64,000 nucleotides of DNA from Planctomycetaceae bacterium (GTDB lineage: Bacteria > Planctomycetota > Planctomycetia > Planctomycetales > Planctomycetaceae). Each line of letters starts with the position of its first letter. The stretch's first letter is position 1. The DNA lies in contig JAKFWA010000069.1 of the NCBI GenBank assembly GCA_021732995.1, forward strand, positions 27,282-91,281, written 5' to 3'. The position numbers and the translations under genes are program-made. The notes beneath the pieces are model-generated. The model searched no databases. It worked only from the letters and a program-made list of their open reading frames with translations, and was not told where the DNA came from. This document shows positions 60,226 to 64,000 of the stretch, in pieces.

Positions 60226-60954
60226 TTGCGGCGGTTGAAAGGACAGATCTTGGCTGTGAAATGGATTGTGTTTGATGCCGTGGGCACGTTGCTCTACCCG
60301 ACTCCCGATGTGGCCACCGCATATCATTCTGTCGGCCAGAAACACGGTTCACAGCAGTCTTTAGAACTCGTTCGCAGCCGATTTCGCGCCGCATTTCGCG
60401 AGGCCGAGCATGCGGAGCGTCGCGTTGGCGGCAGTACTGATCTGACGAATGAGGCTCACGAAGAAGACTATTGGCGCGGCATCGTGCGATCCGTGTTCAC
60501 CGACTTGGTAGACTCCGAAGCGTGCTTTCGCGAACTCTTTGAGCACTTCAGCCGCCCGTCGGCCTGGGCGTGTTTTGAGGACGTCGGTGCCGCACTGGAT
60601 CGCTTGATGCAGCGTGGTTATCAGGTCGCGGTGGCTTCGAACTTCGACCAGCGGCTGCGAGCGGTCATGGACGGGCTGCCCGCCGTGAGCGGAATTCAGT
60701 GCCGGATCATTTCCTCGGAAGTCGGGTTCCGGAAACCATCGCGCGGGTTCTATGAGGCGGTGCTACGGATGACGGGAGCGTCAGCAGATGAAGTGCTGTT
60801 CGTCGGGGACGATGAAGTTAACGACGTGCAGGGAGCGACCAATGCGGGGCTGACCGCGTTGCATCTGCATCGCAGCGCCGAACTGGCTCATCTCGACCGG
60901 CCGCTGCTCGAACGTCCTTTCATTCAGTCGTTGCGAGAACTGGAAGTCATGTGA
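60226..60954 (+). CDS. HAD-superfamily hydrolase with altered motif I
   Basis: The TTG at 60226 with GGAG nine bases upstream is taken as start. TTG 60250 (with AAGGA) and GTG 60256 are alternatives that would shorten it by 8 or 10 residues. The 242-residue product is HAD-IA type. Motif I reads WIVFDAVGTLLYP, with D17 as nucleophile and Val at the second Asp position. Motif II is AVASNFDQRL, motif III GFRKPSRGF and motif IV FVGDDEVNDVQGA. The cap lies between residues 35 and 120. The Asp-to-Val change removes the usual acid/base for phosphate monoesters, so activity may be altered or the substrate different. Similar DAVGTL forms occur in bacteria and cyanobacteria. Confidence 0.85.
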   Translation: MRRLKGQILAVKWIVFDAVGTLLYPTPDVATAYHSVGQKHGSQQSLELVRSRFRAAFREAEHAERRVGGSTDLTNEAHEEDYWRGIVRSVFTDLVDSEACFRELFEHFSRPSAWACFEDVGAALDRLMQRGYQVAVASNFDQRLRAVMDGLPAVSGIQCRIISSEVGFRKPSRGFYEAVLRMTGASADEVLFVGDDEVNDVQGATNAGLTALHLHRSAELAHLDRPLLERPFIQSLRELEVM

Positions 60955-60990
60955 GTCAACATGAACCCGCCGCGACCGAGCCTCGATCTG

Positions 60991-62580
60991 TTACTTCGCG
61001 GGCGCGCCTTTTCGGATCTGCACCGGCACCGCGTTGGACTGGGGCTGCCCCGGCGTGCTGCGTCCCTTCATGACATAGTCTTCGAGCATGTTGGTCAGAC
61101 GCATGACGACCTCGGGGTTGTCAGCGGCGACGTTGGTCTGCTCGCCGATGTCCTTTGATAGATCGAACAATTGCACCTGGGGGGCGGTGCGGTCGGTTTT
61201 GCCTGGACGTGGTTCGCTCCATCCGCCGGAGTCAGGGCAGAGTGCTAACTTCCAGGAACCGTCACGAATGGCGAATGAACCATTGATGGAATGGTGCACA
61301 ATCGCCTGACGTGCGAGCGGCGCGACCTTGGCCTGCATCGCCGGTAGAAAACTGATGCTGTCCTCGGCAGTATTGTCTGATAACTGGATGCCGGTGATTT
61401 CAGCCGCGGTGGCCATGAAGTCGGTGAGGCAAACCAGTTGATCGCTGCGCGTTCCGGCCTGCACGTGTCCCGGCCAACGAACGATGAAGGGGACTCGATG
61501 TCCGCCTTCGTAAATGTCCGCCTTATGTCCGCGAAAGACGTGGCTGGGTTGATGTCCCTTGTCCTGTAGTTCGCTGAACTGAGCCTGTGGTGAGCAGCCA
61601 TTGTCGCTGGTGAAAACCACCAGCGTGTTATCGGACAACTCTTGCTTCTTGATCGCTTCGAGGACTTCGCCCAGGCAGGCGTCCTGATGCATCACGAAGT
61701 CCGCGTACGCGTTTAGTTCACTCTTACCAAGCCACTCTTTTGTCGGGAGGATCGGCGTGTGCGGCGACGCGAACGGCAAGTAGAGGAAGAACGGTTTACC
61801 GGCCTTGGCGTCCTTCGCACGTTGGCCGATGTAGTCAATCGCCTTGCGTGTGAGATCGGGCAGGACATCAGTGGCGTCGAACTTGGGGGCCGCCGGGCCG
61901 AGGCGTGTCTTGCCCGTCTTACGTCCCCACATCATCGCGAAGTCGCGGTCTTCGGTCGGCAAAACCGTAACGCGATTGTTCTCGATGTAGGTGTACGGCA
62001 CCATGTCGAGCGACGCGGAGATGCCGTAGTAGTAATCAAAACCAACGCTGTTCGGTCCGTTCTGAGTCGGTTGCGAGTAATCGACATTGCGTACCTGAGC
62101 AGCCGTCTCAATCGACAACTCGCTGACTTGCTTGCCAGGCAGCTTGACCCAGTCCATGCCGAGATGCCATTTGCCGATACACGCCGTGTGATAACCGTGA
62201 CGCTTCAGCATCTCGGCGACTGTCAGCCGACCTGGTTCAATCAGCCGCGGACTTAAACCACCGAGCACGCCGCTCTGCAGACGGCTGCGCCAGTTGTAGC
62301 GACCGGTCATCAAACCATAGCGGGTCGGCGAGCACACCGAGGAACTGGTATGCGCGTCCGTAAACAACATGCCGTCGCGAGCCAGTTGATCCATGTGCGG
62401 CGTCGCGATCTTGCCGTTCGGATTGAAGCACTTCACGTCGCCGTAACCCAGATCGTCGCAGAGCACGAACACGATGTTCGGACGATCGACCGCAACGGCG
62501 GTTCGAGCCGTCCACTGGCCACACATGACGACGAACAACAGTGTGAGAAACTGGATATACACGCTGCGACTGGGCTGCAT
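60991..62580 (-). CDS. Exported arylsulfatase family protein
   Basis: This 529-residue protein has a Sec signal (IQFLTLLFVVMCGQWTARTA). The sulfatase domain begins with RPNIVFVLCDDLGYGDVKCF, giving the paired metal-binding Asp (D42, D43). The formylglycine motif CxPxR is SVCSPTRYGLMTGRYNWR with C83 as the residue to be modified. Other conserved parts are ACIGKWHLGMDWV, FFLYLPFASPHTPILPT, VVFTSDNGCSP and GHRVPFIVRWPGHVQAG. A formylglycine-generating enzyme should exist elsewhere in the genome. The substrate is probably a sulfated polysaccharide, but it cannot be read from sequence. It is divergent from the porin gene. Confidence 0.94.
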   Translation of the reverse strand: MQPSRSVYIQFLTLLFVVMCGQWTARTAVAVDRPNIVFVLCDDLGYGDVKCFNPNGKIATPHMDQLARDGMLFTDAHTSSSVCSPTRYGLMTGRYNWRSRLQSGVLGGLSPRLIEPGRLTVAEMLKRHGYHTACIGKWHLGMDWVKLPGKQVSELSIETAAQVRNVDYSQPTQNGPNSVGFDYYYGISASLDMVPYTYIENNRVTVLPTEDRDFAMMWGRKTGKTRLGPAAPKFDATDVLPDLTRKAIDYIGQRAKDAKAGKPFFLYLPFASPHTPILPTKEWLGKSELNAYADFVMHQDACLGEVLEAIKKQELSDNTLVVFTSDNGCSPQAQFSELQDKGHQPSHVFRGHKADIYEGGHRVPFIVRWPGHVQAGTRSDQLVCLTDFMATAAEITGIQLSDNTAEDSISFLPAMQAKVAPLARQAIVHHSINGSFAIRDGSWKLALCPDSGGWSEPRPGKTDRTAPQVQLFDLSKDIGEQTNVAADNPEVVMRLTNMLEDYVMKGRSTPGQPQSNAVPVQIRKGAPAK

Positions 62581-62916
62581 GGTGAACCTCTCATCTCAAG
62601 CGGTTTCTGAGGATGACGACCGACAGCGCTGTGGACGCGTGCCAGTTCGCTGCTGATGACGTCATGGACGCCACTCTGAAGACTCACGGCCAATCGTCAA
62701 CTCCGCAGAGCCCGCCGGACAAGGTGATCGCCGGGTTGCCGCACCGGGAGGCGGCTGCCTGAGGGATGAATCCATCTGTACCACCTATGCCAACCGGGCC
62801 AACCGATGACGTCTGGCGGGCGGCATCCCGCCGTGGATCGTGTTGCGCGACGCTGCCGCTTCTGCCGATGGCTGTTGCGTTTCCGTCTTATCCTCGATGA
62901 CAGTGCGACCCGGGCC
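62581..62916. other. Gene-free divergent region before the porin gene
   Basis: These 336 bp carry no convincing coding sequence. Promoters of the sulfatase and the porin should be here. An earlier short plus-strand frame has no start context and no motif. Confidence 0.35.
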
Positions 62917-64000
62917 ATGAAACTGCTCAGACAGCGACCGACGTTCCGGCTGCGGTTTCAAATTGCGTTCATCGCAGTGCTGCTGAGCCTGCTGGCAGCG
63001 GAATCGATGGCCGGCCACTTTCGCCGCTATCCGCGTATCGCCAACGGGGCCAAAGCCGACGCGGTGGGGGGATTGGAGAAATCTGCGGACGGTCTTCCGC
63101 CAAAGCCCCCGCGCGATCCGGGTGAGCCTGCAGAAAAGCCTGAGACGCCAGAAGGGGCCGGAAACGATAAGGGTGAAGGTTCCCAGTCGCAGGATGAACC
63201 CGAAGGCGAGGACGGTGAGGGGGACGGCGAAGAAGAGGAACCCAAATCCGAGTTCGAACAGTATCTCGACCAGTTTCGCGGCAATGAATGGATCAAGCTG
63301 GAATACGTCTACACCGGCGATTCATTTTCAAACGTGCGTGGCGGTCTGAACTCGAACAGCAACTTCTCGTATCGCGGCAATCTGGATATCACGCTGACTG
63401 CGGACCTCAATCAACTGGAGTCAGGGCCCGGCGGCACGTTCTTCCTGTACTTTGAGCAGACTCACGGTCGCGGCCCGACGCGCTACAACACGGGCGATTT
63501 CCAGTTCATCTCCAACCTCGATTCTCAGGATTTCACCAACATTCAGGAACTGTGGTGGGATCGGCAAGTGTTTGATGACTTTATGCGAGTGCGTTTAGGA
63601 AAAATCGACGGCAGCGCTGAGTTCGGTGTCTGTGATCTCGGCGGCGATTTCATCAACGGCACGTACGGCATCACGCCGACACTCGGGTTTCTGCCCCAGT
63701 TTCCTTACAACACTTTCGGCGCCATTACCTACTGGCAACTGACCGAGCAGTTGGAATTGCGAGTGGGTGTCTTCAACAACGCCGGTCCGATCGAGGCTCT
63801 GCCGCAACCCACGCGGCGGTATTTTGGCGCCAGCAACGGCTACGCCTTCACGGTCGGTCAACTGACGTCGCGTCATGAGATCGCCGACCTGCCGGGTGAT
63901 GTGCACGCAGGCGTGTGGTACGACGGTTCGCCGTATACGAGCCTCGCTGACGGCATCGAGCGCAAGGGCAATAACGGAGCATTCGTGGGACTCGATCAGA
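62917..64000 (+). CDS. OprB-type carbohydrate porin (5' part; 3' end outside window)
   Basis: The frame is open from ATG 62917 to the window edge, giving about 361 visible residues. A signal peptide (FQIAFIAVLLSLLAAESMAG) is followed by an acidic, low-complexity linker (about residues 45-115, rich in Glu, Gly, Pro and Asp). The beta-barrel then starts with WIKLEYVYTGDSFSNVRGGL and continues as NSNSNFSYRGNLDITLTADL. FFLYFEQTHGRGPTRYNTGD, LGKIDGSAEFG and FPYNTFGAITYWQLTEQLEL are typical of OprB/porin_8-like carbohydrate-selective porins. It should form an outer-membrane pore for sugars, which fits with nearby sulfatase and esterase genes. The linker is unusual in length. Confidence 0.88.
   Translation, partial: MKLLRQRPTFRLRFQIAFIAVLLSLLAAESMAGHFRRYPRIANGAKADAVGGLEKSADGLPPKPPRDPGEPAEKPETPEGAGNDKGEGSQSQDEPEGEDGEGDGEEEEPKSEFEQYLDQFRGNEWIKLEYVYTGDSFSNVRGGLNSNSNFSYRGNLDITLTADLNQLESGPGGTFFLYFEQTHGRGPTRYNTGDFQFISNLDSQDFTNIQELWWDRQVFDDFMRVRLGKIDGSAEFGVCDLGGDFINGTYGITPTLGFLPQFPYNTFGAITYWQLTEQLELRVGVFNNAGPIEALPQPTRRYFGASNGYAFTVGQLTSRHEIADLPGDVHAGVWYDGSPYTSLADGIERKGNNGAFVGLDQ

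Noticed and set aside
1..64000. CRISPR array or insertion sequence
   Set aside because: No run of regularly spaced direct repeats, no transposase and no terminal inverted repeats with target duplications were seen.

Overview
The window reads as a chromosomal segment of a planctomycete (Planctomycetota). The evidence is the gene content: a PSD1/DUF1549-type cytochrome c-like protein, two tandem DUF1501 proteins, two DUF1559 'giant-pseudopilin' proteins, an arylsulfatase, a DUF3500 protein, many Tat or Sec export signals, and a mixed-strand layout with short operons. No phage, transposase, integrase or CRISPR array was recognised. Species and genus cannot be fixed from what is visible.

Layout. 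1-7.1 kb: the 5' part of a PSD1 protein, a Tat-exported TIM-barrel isomerase-like protein, a selenocysteine tRNA (selC), a frameshifted remnant gene, an exported BNR-repeat protein, an ankyrin protein and an exported caspase-like peptidase. 7.1-12 kb: clpS, a hybrid histidine kinase whose N-terminus carries the residues of plant ethylene receptors, a ferredoxin/metallo-beta-lactamase fusion and a YihY/BrkB membrane protein. 12.2-17.5 kb: one very large DUF4011-SF1 helicase-nuclease gene resembling the Hhe antiphage protein. 18-25 kb: a PP2C phosphatase, a HAMP histidine kinase, a fatty acid desaturase, a MetX-like alpha/beta protein and a type III glutamine synthetase. 25-34.6 kb: a LarA-like racemase, a Tat metallophosphoesterase, a DUF3500 protein, an SGNH hydrolase, gcvT, a catalytically degenerate alpha/beta protein, a sugar transferase, superoxide dismutase and coaD.

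34.7-44.4 kb: a membrane-anchored, degenerate NACHT/STAND-like HEAT-repeat protein next to a 750-residue coiled-coil protein, then two divergent modules that each pair an exported lipoprotein with a DUF1559 pseudopilin. 44.4-52.7 kb: a DJ-1/PfpI protein, a NanA/DapA-type aldolase, two DUF1501 proteins, an esterase, an SDR and purF. 53-64 kb: a Swt1-type HEPN protein with membrane helices and a zinc ribbon, a membrane-anchored beta-propeller, a membrane protein with an SH3-like tail, NAD(P)HX epimerase, a CNNM-CBS-EIIA fusion, a three-repeat YHS/TRASH metal-site protein with a Cys-rich neighbour, a HAD hydrolase, a sulfatase and the 5' part of an OprB-type porin.

Most genes are metabolic, envelope or signalling genes. 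The strongest leads are selC, the ethylene-receptor-like kinase, the Hhe-like helicase-nuclease, the HEPN-membrane-zinc protein, the HEAT/STAND plus coiled-coil pair and the CNNM-EIIA fusion. There is no obvious multi-gene defence island. The Hhe-like gene stands alone among housekeeping genes, as the single-gene Hhe system is known to do. All coordinates and residue numbers were read by eye, and residue positions marked 'about' are approximate.
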